DNA of 64,000 bases from Drosophila persimilis (GCF_003286085.1 NW_020825312.1:434001-498000); one strand, 5' to 3'. Positions 23,837 to 37,092 are shown, numbered from the stretch's first letter. Notes: generated from the sequence alone by a model not told the origin. Program-made: numbers and translations.

Positions 23837-26602
23837 TTTCGCATTTTGCTGCCGCATGTTGCACACACACAGAAACAAAAACTGTAACTAGAAAGCTGCA
23901 AACATTTGCCACTCAATCAGTGGCCAAAAGACTGAGCAACAAGGCAACGCACACAAATTGCTTTAATTACAACAAATTTGCTTGAATATATATCAACTAG
24001 AGGCATTTCTGAGCAAAAAACACTGAGACAAAATATTTTAAGTAAATGTGTGCAGTCAATACTCAGATATATTTGAAAGCGCTCACTATATAAGGATGGG
24101 GAATATTTAGCTAACTTCTGTTAAGTTCTGTTATATTTAGTAACAGATTTCTTTCAGTGTGGGCTAAGCAAATGCTCTCTGACTTTTTACCTGACACCTC
24201 CAAATCACGACGACTGCAGCTAGAAAAATATGCCTAGATCGCACTACTCCACTCTACTCTACAGCACTCCACTCAGCCTCAAGTGACCAGCCAGCCCCAG
24301 AGATCTCATGACGAGCCAAGATTGAGCCAAGATTGCGACTGCTTCGGGCCACTTGGGCGTTGCATTTCTGCGAATCCGGCTGTTGCTCTGATCGGATCGG
24401 ATTGGATCGGATTTGGTCTGGGTGGTCTCCCGGCTTCTGGAACTTCTCGCCTGACTCATAGATTCATATGTGGAACGGATCTACGTGGAGTACTGCAATC
24501 TTGAGTGGAATAGCATGGGGTGAATAATTAAATCAAAAAGGAAACGAGCAGTATGGCCAAAGAGGTTTCGCATTCAAAAATTGGTTATTGTTATTGTTGG
24601 GTCAGCACTGGTCTGGTCTATGCTCTGAACTAAGAGTGCGCTTGGTGATTGTCTAGGAATTTGCACACATCTTAGTAACGGGTTTGTTTAAATCTAGGAA
24701 ATGCAACCTCTTGCCAAGGAAGTGAATCGGTAATAGAACCTGTTTCGTTTAGAGTATGAAGTAGGAACTTTTCATGGGAGTCTGTCTGTGAACTATCAAA
24801 GAAAAAGAAAAAGAAACTATTCAAAAAGAAATCAATTTTTAAAATTTTTTCAGATCCAATTCGATTCAAAAGCTATGGTGGTGAGTCATTTTGGGGATCC
24901 TGTTAGAGATTTTATACCTCCTATAATCTGTACCCTCTTTTTGTATCCATATACCCTTTTTAACCACCTTTTTCGCACTGCACTCCTGTGTCGGTTACAA
25001 CTGTTAGTGATCAGTGATCAGTGATCCGTTACACGTCGTTTGCTGCTGGTCGTCGCTTTGTCGTGATAACCTTGAGATGATTGCTTCAATTTTTTTTAGT
25101 ACAGCCCAGAGCGGGACAGATAGACACGTAGATGGAGACAAAAACATAGTCAAAGTCGAGCTTACTAATTCGAGACGATTTATAAAATGAGGCAAAGCAG
25201 GGCAAGTACATCGCATAAGACTAGAGACCAGAAAATATGCCATAAAACATAAAACAAAGCGAGGCAGAGCTCAAAATATGACAAAACAAAGTACTTTTTG
25301 GCCTGGTAATGAGTCAGGGTTGCATTGGAGGAGTTTTGGCCATAATGATGTGGCGCCATGCTGCGCCCCACTTCGGCAACGTCTTCAACGGAGGCCCCCC
25401 ACTCCACTCTCTGGTTTAATAAGCAAAACGGCCTACATGGCAATTAAAAAACAAAAAGAAAAAAATTAAAAATACTCTTAGCATTAGCAACATTACGTGG
25501 AAGCTCTGATCGACGACGCCCAGCATTCGGGCGGAGTGAAAAAAAAATCCATAGAACATAGACAAAATATTGTATGGGAGAGCCAGAGAGCCGCGGCGAA
25601 CAAATTGCAACATGCAACAATCTGATGGCGGGACAGGGGCAGCGGCTGGGGCAACACCTCCGCCCACCAAAAATGCAATTTTTAGTTGCCGTAGAAGCCA
25701 TTGTTTTGTTTTATACATAAATATATTTAGTTTGTGGCTAATTTTATTCGTGCTGGAGGATTTTTCTATGCGAGGGAGCAGCCAGATGGGAGATTAGAGA
25801 GGCCATTTCAATTAATCGTGATGGGCGATGGAAACGAATACTCATAGATAGTTAAGCTAATTTTTTGTTATAGACTGATCATGATTTTATAATTAATATG
25901 ATTTGTTAATGCACAATAAATGGGGTTTTTTTTTGTTACTCCTGCTTCCATTATATTTTCATGGCTTAATTTCGTAGAAATTCCTTACCTTTTTAATTAA
26001 GGTTTTGGGCTGTCTTATCTTTCCCATAGTACTCCCTTTTGTCAACACAATTCCCAACTATTGTTCCCTTTCCAGCCTGAGTCGATCAACAGTTATCTCA
26101 CAAATCAGACAGCTTCCAGCCAAAGCAGAGAGCAGCAAACCACAGCAGCGCAGCAGCAGAGACAGTAATCATCCACAAGGTGTGTTAAAATAAGGTGAGG
26201 ATACTAATGCATTTCGATTCGATAATTATGGCCACTACACGGTATCCCTCTTTCCGTCTCTGTTTAGTATGCACAAGAATATTGTTCGAGTGCAGTGTGC
26301 ACCTCACCTTTAGTTAGCACACCTTGACAGCAGTGCTCTACATCTAACTGAACTTCACTCTCGTTTTTCATAAAGCACAAAATGACTGTGAGCCAGCGTT
26401 GGCGTCGGCTTCAACGTTACTGTTGGTGCAGAGAGAGAGGAGAGGAGAGCAACTTCATGGGCTTCTCGTCTGCGCAGCGGCAGCGGCAGCCGTTGCCACG
26501 TTGTTTTTGTTTTTGCTGACCGATTCGCTCGCTTTGCGTTCAACTTTGGCTCTCTTCGGTTTGGCTCGCTGTGGTTCGTGAGGCAGCTCGGGCGTTGTCT
26601 TG

Positions 26603-26641
26603 TATATAAAAGCGGGCTCCTTCTGGTTCTAGTTATCAGTT
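26603..26641 (+). promoter_or_regulatory. Cpr62Bc core promoter: TATA box and initiator
   Basis: TATATAAA is at 26603-26610 and a consensus initiator TCAGTT at 26636-26641; the spacing of about 33 bases is ideal. It gives a 5' UTR of about 74 bases. TATA plus Inr is typical of highly induced cuticle genes. Confidence 0.85.
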
Positions 26642-26711
26642 GAATCCAGCTCAACATCGCATACACTCGCGGCTCTAACAAACCGAACTCCAAAAAATCC
26701 AAAACCATTGA

Positions 26712-27589
26712 AATGGCTTTCTTCAAAGTGAGTGAAAAAGGATCAATCGAACGATATACATACAATAACCTTTCGCTGTTCTCGTGTTCATGTGCTCGAA
26801 CTTAACCCCTTTTTTTTCTTTTTTTTTTCTGTGTACAGTCCTTGATCTGCCTGGCTGTCCTCAGCGTGGCCTCCGCCGGTGTCCTGCACGGCGGTGCTGG
26901 TCTCTACGCCGCTGCCCCAGCCATCTATGCTGGCCATGGACATCAGGATGAGGGAATTGACTATCATGTAAGTATGGGACCATTACCATTCTTTTGGTAC
27001 ACTTTCCAACACCGTCTGGTCTGGCCTGTGGGCCAGGGTCGTGGGCCTTTGCTTTTGACATTTGGAGATTTTCCCACGACTGTCCATTAGCATAGCCCGC
27101 GGCGGCGTCGGTGTTGCAAGTGTTGATGGTGGCGTGTGGCATGCACATTAAATTAACACCTGGATCTTTTACTATCCACAGGCGTACCCCAAGTACCACT
27201 ACAACTACGGCGTGGCCGACTCCCACACCGGTGATGTCAAGTCCCAGCATGAGGTGCGCGACGGTGATGTTGTGAAGGGATCCTACTCCCTGGTGGAGCC
27301 CGATGGTTCGGTGCGCACCGTGGAGTACACCGCCGATGACCACAACGGCTTCAACGCAGTGGTGCACAAGACTGCCCCCACCATCCACCATTCCGCACCA
27401 GCTGTGGTCGCCCATGCCGCTCCAGTGCTGGCCCATTCCGCCCCACTGCTGTCCCATGGCCCGTCCATTGCTCACCATCTGTCTGCCGCTCCCGCTGTGC
27501 CCTATGGCGGCTCTCTGGCGCATCATGCCGCCGTGCCCGCCTACGGCTATGCCACCCACAACGCCCACGCGCATGTGGCCCACTACTAA
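26712..27589 (+). CDS. Cpr62Bc: Cuticular protein, RR-2 class (Cpr62Bc)
   Basis: Three exons: 26712-26726 (encodes only MAFFK), 26839-26967 and 27182-27589, all joined in phase 0 with canonical sites. The product is 183 residues. Residues 1-18 are a signal peptide split by the first intron, the usual cuticle-gene arrangement. Residues 51-110 are a textbook RR-2 chitin-binding domain (Rebers-Riddiford), including [18 protein letters not shown], the [10 protein letters not shown] core and [16 protein letters not shown]. The tail is rich in Ala, His and Pro with AAP- and HSAP-type repeats and ends in AHVAHY. RR-2 proteins are secreted by epidermis and bind chitin in hard cuticle. Its sequence and neighbours match Cpr62Bc. 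Expression is likely stage-specific, driven by a TATA/Inr promoter. Confidence 0.94.
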
Positions 27590-28074
27590 GGAGAATGGAG
27601 GGAGGATACCCAGCCACCCACTTGCCACCATGCAACCACCACACCACCACCACCACACCACTCTTCTGTAATTTATTAAGCACGTTGACGACCTCACAAA
27701 AACCGAATGGAAAACGGATGATCGATCTACTGATGAAGCCTGCTCCAATACTCAGAACAGAATCAAGTCATGTCCATCATTACCATGTGTAAATAAGAGC
27801 GAGGGAGAAGGTATAATCTGCCTTGTTCTCTCTCTCGCACTCTATCACCTCTATGCATCTGTCTATCTCCCTTACACCACACCATTGCCGTCTCTGTCTC
27901 AGCTTTCGCGCAATTCTCTTTTTGTTTGTAATATTTTAAACTTCTCTTTTTGTTGTACATAAGTTGTAAAAAAAAGCGAGTGAAGAACGATGAAAGCCCC
28001 AGCAGCGCAGCCCATCATGCCACGCCCACACGACACCAACCTGAAAAAAGATGAAGAAAAAATGAACAAAAACC

Positions 28075-28080
28075 AATAAA
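28075..28080 (+). terminator. Poly(A) signal, Cpr62Bc
   Basis: AATAAA in an A-rich context, 486 bases after the stop. No closer AATAAA was seen, so the 3' UTR would be about 0.5 kb. Confidence 0.55.
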
Positions 28081-31000
28081 AAAATGAACAATTTATACAT
28101 ATATTGTATTATAAAAAAAACGAACAATTTTCTGTCTAATTTAAGTCTAAAGCTGAATACAAAATTTAGTGAATGACAAAAACCCAAGAAACTCAAAGTT
28201 TTCCTTCAACGGAACTGATTGGATCATGAATACAGTCATGAACACATTCTCTTTCGATTAGCAATCGATTCTATTTACTATCTCTAATTATGATGGCAAT
28301 AATTTATGAGAGTTATGGAAATTGATGGGTAGATCGACTGGCTAGAGATCATGTCCGTTGATTGACAATTATCGGCTTGGATAATTTGTGGGCGGTAGAT
28401 AGAAAAGGTGAAGGTAAGCACTGCCAATTGATTAGCATTAAATAAATAAATAACAAGCTATTATTATCTGTAAATTGAAGAACACTGTCTGGTAATGTCT
28501 CCGTCAAATTGAGACACGTGCATGTTGATCGGTAGATGGATTTGGAGTCGCCTTGACATACATTTTGGAAATACTATTGATCTTCAAATTGTGTCTATCA
28601 AAGCTAGTTTAGCATAGATTCTTTAGTACTCAAATATTCATATCATATTCAGGACATAGATTGGACAATATTTTAAATTACACTAATAAATATATGGAAA
28701 TATCGAGATTATTCGTAAGGATCAGGGATAAAGTTTCCTTCTAACTGTCTAAAGCGGAATTCATAGTTTTCTTTTAGGCATCATTTGTTCAAAAGATGAA
28801 TTTGAGCTTTAAATCGTTTCTGCAAGACCGTTAGACAAGTGTTTGATACGTTTGTATACTTTTAGGCTATTTTCTAAGATAGCTTTTTGAATAACTGAAT
28901 TTTTAGTTAATGAAATATCATATAAGAGGACCCAAAAGCTTTAGCCAAAGACTTGGAAAATATCAATTTATGAATACGGTAGACTAAGGCCACCCGCACA
29001 AAGTAGCCGAAAGCCGAGCGGAAAACTTATTTAAAAGCTCTGAAAAGCAGACACGTTGCACCGGTGCAAGTGCGCACATTGCCGACTTAAATGAGATGAA
29101 AACTTCAAAAGCTCGCCCAGATCGGTTCAAAAAATTTGTTTTTTCAGCAAGCTGAAGGCTGATATCTATAATCAATATTTCGTTCCTGTGGCAGCTATGA
29201 TATGGTGGTCCGATATTCACCAATTTTGTGTGGGTTTTACACAAAAATTTGAACTTTTGGAGAGATTATCGGAAGTCTGCTATCAAGGGCTGTCAAACAC
29301 ATACTAAGTAACGCAGCTTCTTTAAATTTTGACAGGAGCCAACTGACAGATGCCTGTAGACAGAAGTAGTGTTGGTCTATCAGTTAATAGGCGGAAGCCC
29401 ACGTAAAACAATTCAGCGATAATTATCGGAATTACATTTTCAGAACATCAGATGTTCATATAACTTTTGCTGTGAATTCCAAACTCCATTTCATATACCA
29501 CTCTAAACAATCGTCAATAACTATTACAGTTAGCCGTCATCTTGCAGTGCCAATGGGAGTCACTCACTAAACCCTTACATATCATCTTACTAATTTTTCT
29601 CCCCTTGGAAGAAAACCGCAAATAGATGCCCCTGCTTTTTCTGTTGGTAAACAAGCTGCCACCCAATGCGGTCACAAGTTCGGGGGCGTCACTCTCTCTA
29701 CAAAAGACAATAAACCATAACTTTGAAACATTTAAGTCAGAAGAGATGCTTCCGCATGCAACAAATCTTGTCATTTCCGTCACTTTTAACGTGCGAACGC
29801 CAGCAACAAAGCGAAATATTGATCTCTTAATGGGCACAACGTGGACCTGGCTAAACAAATGTCTAACAATCCGAATAGAGACACCCATGAAAACAGTGCA
29901 AATGCTCTGGTTGGGGGAAGAAGCGTTTATCCGAGATCTGGAATCAGCGAAGCGTTTAAATGTACGCAAAACAGAAAAAACAAAAGGGTAAATATCTCAT
30001 ACGTGGAGTCCATTAATTAGCTAGAGAGTCTAAATGCGACCGAAAAGCCGAATCCGACAGTTGCCGCCTTTGGGGCGCGGATTCACCAGCAGTTAAGGTC
30101 AGGCTGATGGGAAATGCCGGAAGGAAGTTTCCGCTGGCTAACTAGATCCAACTCGAGTATGGAGAGTAATTCTACTTCCCCCTGAGATCCACTGATTCTG
30201 CTATGCCAAAACTCCCATGTAACTCCGCTCAATGCCAAATGGAATGGAAACTTGAATCGGACTCAAAAGTACTCGTACCAGTATGTGTATCTACATGCAG
30301 TGCTCCAATAACCTTTAGTTAGCCACCAACTTCTTCATCGATGAATGACAGTTACTAAAGTTTTAGTTTTCAATTTTGCTGTTTATTTTTTCGAGAGACT
30401 ATAACTAGTTGACATTCAAGATGACTGCCTCAATAAACTGTCGCCAACACGTGCTCTCTATATGGTATCGATTGCAGTTTCTGTACGAATATCTCTCTGT
30501 GTTAGTCTCTCTGTTGCGGCAGCATTAAGATACAACCTCAAAGATATGCATCGATCGATGCCGATACAATTTATAGATAATAAAATAGCTACTGGTTTCG
30601 TTCGGCGAGAAGAGGATGAGATACACGTACTCTTGCTTGTCGTGTCGAGAGATTTGTTTTGTGGCTGTGCGGCACAGTGTGAAACTATTGCTGAAAAATT
30701 TGTTCGAGCATGTCAAATTTGTAGTGAAATCTATAAATGGAGATCATTTTTAAAGGAATTGTGATTGGATTTCCATATGGCATGCATTTGCATCAATTAT
30801 GAATGGAATTACATACAATGAAAAAAACTTAATAAACTTTATAAAATATAAACGAAATGAAAGTTTGGCATTTTCTATGGATGAAAAAATATGTTTTGCA
30901 AAATGCTATGAAGTTATGATTTAAAATTAAAATATCCTTATCATATTACGCATATCCAGCGATACCCATTCAGAGCTACCTTTATTTCGACATCTCCCTT

Positions 31001-34000
31001 TGAAAAACCTTCTTTAAACCACTGTAAAAACGCTAAATGTCGTCTGGCTGTCTGCGTAATTGAAAAATTCCATTAATTAGTGAATAATGTTGTACAAGTA
31101 CCGATCGGACATAATCAAATAGAAGTTAAGTAGAAGCGCGCATAAATAATGGAAAATGCATGCCATTATTCGCTGGAGAGAAGAGAGCCGTGCATAATCA
31201 CGGCCCACCGACTGTCAGAGTCAATTATATAACAATGTTAACTGGATTATTTGAGCCGTTAATTTGATGCATGGCAAACAGTCTGCAACAAATTGGCTGA
31301 AAAGGTGCGAAGAATTCGCTTGAAATTTATAGCAGAGCCCAGGCCCAGAGATGGAGCCCGGCCCAGCTCAGCCCAGCCCGCGGCTCCATTCATTTGCATT
31401 TTATTACAGCGAACGCATTTGCCACGGGTCAAACTGTAACACAGGGCTACGGCTACCTGGCTAACAATGGTCACTCAATTGGAGATGCGATGCGGCAGTG
31501 CGCTGGGGCACTCAACCATGGCCAACTAAGGGCGACAACAATGACAGCGGCAAGCAGAGAAAAAGAGTAGCACACCATCCGCCCACACTCAAGCGCTTGA
31601 CTTGCAACATTCGCACCTTGGCCGGATAGTCATTCCAGACTCATTTCATTCCCCATGTTGCAAGCAAGCCCCTTGTCGAACGTTGCCGAGTGGTGCCCTG
31701 TCCGCTCCATTGTCAAATTAGTCGGTGTGCAAACAAGCTGGAATTAGGTGACCGAAAGTAAACCAAGTCAAAGTCACCATTCAGGGTGGGGGGGAGCCAT
31801 TTCAGCCATGATCCAAGCTGCTTAAAGCTAAATGTGCGGCCTCATGGCAAAAATTGCACTGCCGATTCCCTTGAGTGTCGCACTTGACTGCAGAATGGCT
31901 TTGGTTTGCCAATGAGGTGCTATTCACTCTGAAGGCGGGGTTTCCAGAGAGAAGAGAGATTTTCCATTGTGGGAGGCTGATGGAAAATACGTTCTGGAGC
32001 TGCTTCAAAGGACTTCAATCTATACAAGATTTCTCCAAACAGATATTTGTTCAAGTAATTTCTCCATTCAAATCCATTCCAGCTTGATCGCATACCACTC
32101 TTGAGTCCCCTTCTAAACTGCCCTTCACCCAGACCCCCACCCATTTTACGTCATAAATATCCCCTATTTATGAATATTTGCCAAGTTTTACCGCAACTTA
32201 AACGCGAGTATGTTTAAGTTAATTCCCAAAAAAGCGAAACAATGCCCAGCCACGCACATGTGTCATGATGTCTACTTACAGGCCAGCAAAAAGAACTAGA
32301 AAAAGACTCCGACTGCATATGGAAAACCTTCGGAAAACGCCGACAATCGTTGGTTAGTTGAATTTTCCCAAGTCTAGGTAGCAAAATACTTTGGCGGCAT
32401 GCAAATTGACTTAATCTAGTATTTAGTTTTAAAAAAACCGCAGTCGAAGCCAAAAAAAATTGGAGACAATTGTTTTCATGCCACTCCGAAGGTTGTTTCA
32501 GGCCTTTTTTCTGGTTTCCATAGGAGGTTTACTTCTGTTTTTTTTCTGGTCAGGTCAGTTTCAGATTATGGCTGAAGCTCTCCCTCCACGCGTTTAATTA
32601 GAGTCTCTAGCACCGCCCCTCGCAGCGGTTAATTATGTGAAAATCCACAAGAAATGTTGACCTAAACATTGCATTAAAGCAGCTAACATTACGAGTACTA
32701 TTTGAGCCGCAAAAACTTGCACAAATCACTGCCGACTCATTTGCGGTTCGACAATATTTAAAATTAGTTTGTTGTCTAATGGACAGACCGCAATTGGCAC
32801 GTTCTCGTCGCGGTTCAAGGATGTGCATAAACGTAAAGATTATTGATTGAAAATCTGTCTCAGTTTGGGGTTTTTGTTTGGGATTGGAAAAAATGAGTTG
32901 GAAGATGTTAGAACTTTGAATGTTTAAGCAACAGTCATGACATCTCCAGCAACATCTTTTTAGGTTTATTTAATCCACAGTATCCACATTATTTGAATTA
33001 CAAGTATCCACATCATACAAGTATCTTCTTTTTGATCTGCAGAAACCCCTTCTCCCCCAATACAGTAAATACCTAATGCTAACCGAAAGGTCAGTTCTAG
33101 AACCAGCTAAGGAATACGATTCATTTAATTTGCAGATTGTCATAAATCGTTCGTTCCTAAGCGACTTTTGCTTTCATTTGAGGCCTGGGCCAGAATGGCA
33201 GCCACGTCTAGAGTCTGGCATAATGCGCTTGACCTTCGGCTGAATGCTGTGAGCCAGAGACCCCATAGAGAGGTCCAGTGGCAGCAGTTTTTACTGTAGT
33301 TGCTGGCTGCCATTGCTGTCATTGAAGTAGATCACTGAGAATTTCGCATGTGCCAAATAACTAGGCCCTCGTATTGTACGCTGCAACTGCAATTGCCAGT
33401 TGCAACTTGACCCGATTCGTATTTGATTTAGTTTGAGATTCGGTTCTTGGAGACTTAACGATTAATTTTCGGTTTCGATTTCGGTTTTTGTTACTTGATT
33501 GAGAATTAAGTTGTTAACTCAATTGGTCTTGCTTTTGGGCCAACAATCATTTCTTGCAGAAATCAAGGAAATTCATGATTAACTCGAATGATTAATCTCG
33601 CATAATTCTGAAGAGAAGTGACTGTCTTGTCTCAGAAACGTCATGGGATTGGTAGCGGATTTTGAGAAATGTGTCGCCAATGGGTAGACAACAAACAACA
33701 ACGACACCCCATTCAATCGGGGGCCGCCGTGCCACCCCATTCAGTGGGGCAACATCCCATGGCTGCCACTCCATGCTGTAACATCCAGCTTCATTCACAT
33801 GGCACCACCATGGCAGACTCTGTTGCAGAGTGGATCAGAGCTGGAACAAAGAGTGTGGAAGAGTGTGGCAGACTGTTGCGGAAAGACAGGCAGAGCTGGA
33901 GCAGCGCTGTGGCAGACCTGAGAGCAGAGCTGGAGCACCGCCGTGGGGGCAGCATTCGCCACAGTTGACTGACTGAGAAATCAAAAGTCTTGGCATTGTG

Positions 34001-34298
34001 GTGCCTCTGCCGACTGCTCTGCCGTTGACTGCTCTGTCGGCTGCTCTGCCAGTGGCTTTCGCACATTTTCGCGCTTATTTAATGGAAACTGGCTTTCAGA
34101 ACCGCCACAGTATTCCGGGCAACTTCGCAGCGTTTGTATCTAGTGCCGTTGAAATACTCCAAGTAAATCTTCAAAGACTAAAAATCCCCGTGGAGTTTTT
34201 TTTAACGAACTTTGTTTCTGTGTTTTTTTTTTTTTAGCACATATTTTCTCCATCTCAAATCAATTTTGAAACAGAAAATAAATAGCCCAATATATAAA
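28081..34298. other. Spacer between Cpr62Bc and Cpr62Bb
   Basis: About 6.2 kb without a supported gene. Two overlapping antisense open frames (29514-29969 minus, 29626-29991 plus) have no recognisable domain. Near 33700-33960 there are short direct repeats (CCCCATTCA, CAGAGCTGGA). A T-rich tract ending TTTTTAG at about 34238 looks like a splice acceptor and could end a 5' UTR intron of Cpr62Bb, but no upstream exon or TATA box was identified. Confidence 0.45.
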
Positions 34299-36890
34299 AT
34301 GGCAAATATCGTGTGCTTTGTGATCCTTTCGTTGGCTCTGTTCGCCAGTGTGGCTGTAGCTCGACCAGGATATGCTCTGGACTACTATGTGAGTTATTAT
34401 TGGAATAAGGACTAATAAGGACTATAAAGGATGAAAAGAAACTAAAAATGGTTTATCAATGTGAAAGAATGTGGGAAGCCAATTCAGGACCTTAATGAGA
34501 TGAAATTACCTCCAAAAGTGAAACAACAACTAAAAAATATAAATTAAAGTAATCTAACTCCAAATTTGAAGTATTAAATGTTAATTCATATGAAAGGACT
34601 CTTCGAAGCCACTTTCTGTGTACCAAGGATCCCTTTCCATATTGATTTCAATATAGTTTGTCATTCGAAGCTAAGCTTCCTTTTCCAATTAAGTAATTCT
34701 TACATTGCTCTATATTATCCTATCTTTTTCTGCATCAGGATCATCCCAAATATGCCTTCAACTATGGCGTGGCCGATCACACCACAGGAGATGTGAAATC
34801 CCAGCATGAGACCCGCGATGGAGATGTAGTCAAGGGTAATACTGGTGGAACAGCTCCATCAAAACAGTTTGTTAATCATTAAATTCTCCTCCTTTAGGCC
34901 AGTACTCTTTGGTTGAGCCCGATGGTTCCATCCGCACTGTGGACTACACGGCGGACTCCATTCATGGCTTCAATGCTGTTGTGACCAAGTCCGGACCCAC
35001 TGTCCACGCCCAGGCTTTGGTGGCAAAGCCGATTGTGGCCCACAAGCCCATTCTCAGCCACTATGAGCCGCAGCCGCACTATGTGAATCATGTGGCACCT
35101 GTGGCCGCTGCCCCACTGGTGGTGGCTGCCTCCCCGGCGCCCTATGGTGAGTTTTCTGCAACAGGAGGTTTTACAGTTCCTAGTTTGGGGGATTAGAAGC
35201 ACCTTCCTAGTTGGCCTTCACCTCAATTTCACCTTGGTCGCACTTCTTCTTCTCACCCAATCCCACACCCAAGTAGTAGGTAGTAGCTGATGATATTGTG
35301 GTTCCACCCACCCAATTCCACCTGATCTCTGCTTGCTCTTCTAGGCATGAACACCTATCGCATGCTAAAGCTGTTCAGGCGTCATGCCAACTATCTGAAC
35401 AATCAATATCGCAAATTGCGCCCAGACGAAGACGATGCTGATGACGATGATCTTGGAGTTGATTACTATGCAGCCTACTGAGTCTGAGTCTGAGTCTGAG
35501 TTTGTCGCTGCCTTCTTTGTACTGAATATCTTACCATAATTCCATTGTAATCATCGATTTCTAGCTTGGGTGGCAGTTGCATTAGCAAATTCATTCAATA
35601 AATTGCACATATCATACGTATATGCGAGCGGCGCAGTCGAGCGGCTAAGCTGAATCACTTGCTAATGGCCTGGAGGGGCGGAACTGGCCCACAAATGTGT
35701 AACATAACATGGTTGACTAATCCACGACACGCCCACCAAACGGTTACCTCACTTTTACTGCGATCTGAGCCAAAGATCTGGCTTTGTTTTTGTGCAGGTT
35801 GCACTTTCGGTTCGTATTTCCCACAAAGATTATGTCAGTGCATCATCTTTCCAAAAAAAAACAAACACACAGCAGCCACAACACATATTTCATGGAAAAT
35901 TGCTGCCTCTTCTTCAAAAATTTCCATTCTCCCCAGTCCCAGCAGTACTCCCCCATAAAGACTTCAACATAATTTTCTCAATGTCGCAATGCTTTGTTGT
36001 TGGAGGCTTGGGAAACGAATACATGGTGGATGCATGGTGAATACATGTGAAAACTCATAATTGTTGTGGGTGCTGCGGTGCAATGTTAATTGAGAATTAT
36101 CAGCGAAACGCACAGCGAAAGAAACCAACGCCCAAACAAAAGACTTAGGCAGCGAACTTAATCACAGACGCTTTTTGCATACAAAATACGATAAAGAAAA
36201 GCCAACTAGAAAAATGAGCAAAAACGAGAGGAAAGGTCCCGAAGACTTCGATACCCTTCCAAAAACATATTTTCTACTAAAAACACAGGATATTGTCACC
36301 ATAATCTGTACAAAATTTCAGCTGTATATCTTTTCACCTTTGGGAAATAGTACTCTACATGGCAAACATCTAATCAAAGTCATAAATACCCTCCTTAAGA
36401 GTAAAACAAACTAATATCTCAATCTGAACAGCACCTGTGACCAATTGACTTTACAAAACTCGTGCACAAAAACTTATTGGCAAAGAAAAAAAGTAACCAG
36501 CCAAAAGAAATTGCCAAGAAAATTGCTTGTTCAGCATTGAAATAGTATTTTGTTGGCTTTGTTTGCTTTGTGGAGCTACTTACCAGCAATAGCAGAAAGA
36601 CAGCCGGCAACAGCTGTTACCACACTGACTTTTTTTGTCGGTCATTATTGCAACAAGAGCCACAGAAATCGAAATAAATTTAAGCCAGCCCCCAACCGCA
36701 CATCCAATGCTAATGTCTGAATATATTCAATCTTCAAGTGTCCAAGCATTATGCCCCAGCGCCTGCTGCCCCCATCCACTACGACTATGACGATGGCTAC
36801 TACAACCAGGGACAACAGTACGAGTATATTCCCCAGTACGATTCCGGAAACTACGGACACTATGCGAGTCCTTATGCGGGCCACTACTAA
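34299..36890 (+). CDS. Cpr62Bb: Cuticular protein, RR-2 class (Cpr62Bb), distal isoform
   Basis: Four exons: 34299-34388, 34739-34835, 34898-35146 and 36739-36890, giving 195 residues, close to the length I recall for the melanogaster protein. Residues 1-21 are a signal peptide. An RR-2 chitin-binding domain spans about residues 33-92 ([40 protein letters not shown]). A His/Pro/Ala-rich linker with HYEPQPHY follows. The distal last exon gives a Tyr-rich tail ([18 protein letters not shown], ending YASPYAGHY), which I recognise as the usual Cpr62Bb end. Introns 2 and 3 are phase 1 and keep the frame. The last acceptor (TTCAATCTTCAAG) has a weak pyrimidine tract. A competing terminal exon inside the 1.6-kb last intron is listed separately. 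The product is a secreted cuticle structural protein. Confidence 0.9.
35345..35481 (+). CDS. Cpr62Bb: Alternative 3'-terminal coding exon of Cpr62Bb
   Basis: From the same phase-1 donor at 35147, splicing to a strong acceptor (CTTGCTCTTCTAG, AG at 35343-35344) reads in frame for 45 residues: a Gly completed across the junction, a basic segment [20 protein letters not shown], then an acidic segment (DEDDADDDD) and YYAAY before TGA. AATAAA follows 115 bases later. The resulting isoform has 190 residues with the same signal peptide and RR-2 domain but a charged rather than Tyr-rich tail. Its acceptor is better than that of the distal exon, and four signals (acceptor, frame, stop, poly(A)) agree. 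I do not recall this exon in annotated Cpr62Bb. Expression is unproven. Confidence 0.65.
35482..35502. repeat. (GAGTCT)n array after the alternative exon
   Basis: About three and a half GAGTCT units begin directly after the stop codon of the alternative Cpr62Bb exon. Confidence 0.7.
35597..35602 (+). terminator. Poly(A) signal, Cpr62Bb proximal isoform
   Basis: AATAAA 115 bases downstream of the stop in the alternative last exon. It supports transcript ends before the distal exon. Confidence 0.6.
36134..36160 (-). repeat. Recurring motif, copy 4
   Basis: A nearly full-length reverse-strand copy of the dispersed motif (core AAAAGACTTAGGCAGCGAAC) in the last intron of Cpr62Bb. Confidence 0.7.
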
Positions 36891-37086
36891 ACCGCCCACT
36901 CGACGCGATTTTTTTTCTTAGTTTTGTTAAGCAAATTTAGTTCTAACTCTTCCGCAAAACATTTTGATGGCCTTTCTCAGTGTAGCTTGCATGAAGATCT
37001 TTGAGATCTACGCTGAGATCTGGACCACAAACGAAGAGGAAAACGACGAGGTTAATCTTACTTAAGTTATGTGAAAATTTCTGTAT

Positions 37087-37092
37087 AATAAA
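37087..37092 (+). terminator. Poly(A) signal, Cpr62Bb distal isoform
   Basis: AATAAA 197 bases after the stop of the distal last exon. Confidence 0.6.

Larger units (their letters stand above)
16930..26602. other. Gene-free spacer between CNMa and Cpr62Bc
   Basis: About 9.7 kb with no supported coding sequence or RNA gene. Short open frames overlap simple repeats and show no domains. Features seen are microsatellites (listed separately), a GAGTAT/GAGTGT array near 18905-18945, a signal-peptide-like micro-ORF at 20593-20646, and three copies of a recurring non-coding motif at 21680, 23818 and 23924. It probably holds regulatory DNA for the cuticle cluster or CNMa. Confidence 0.5.

Noticed and set aside
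33669..33968. 99-codon plus-strand open frame upstream of Cpr62Bb
   Set aside because: It consists of short direct repeats (CAGAGCTGGA, CCCCATTCA) with no coding signature.
34291..34298. TATATAAA directly before the Cpr62Bb start codon as a TATA box
   Set aside because: Transcription would start inside the coding sequence, so it cannot be the promoter for this protein.
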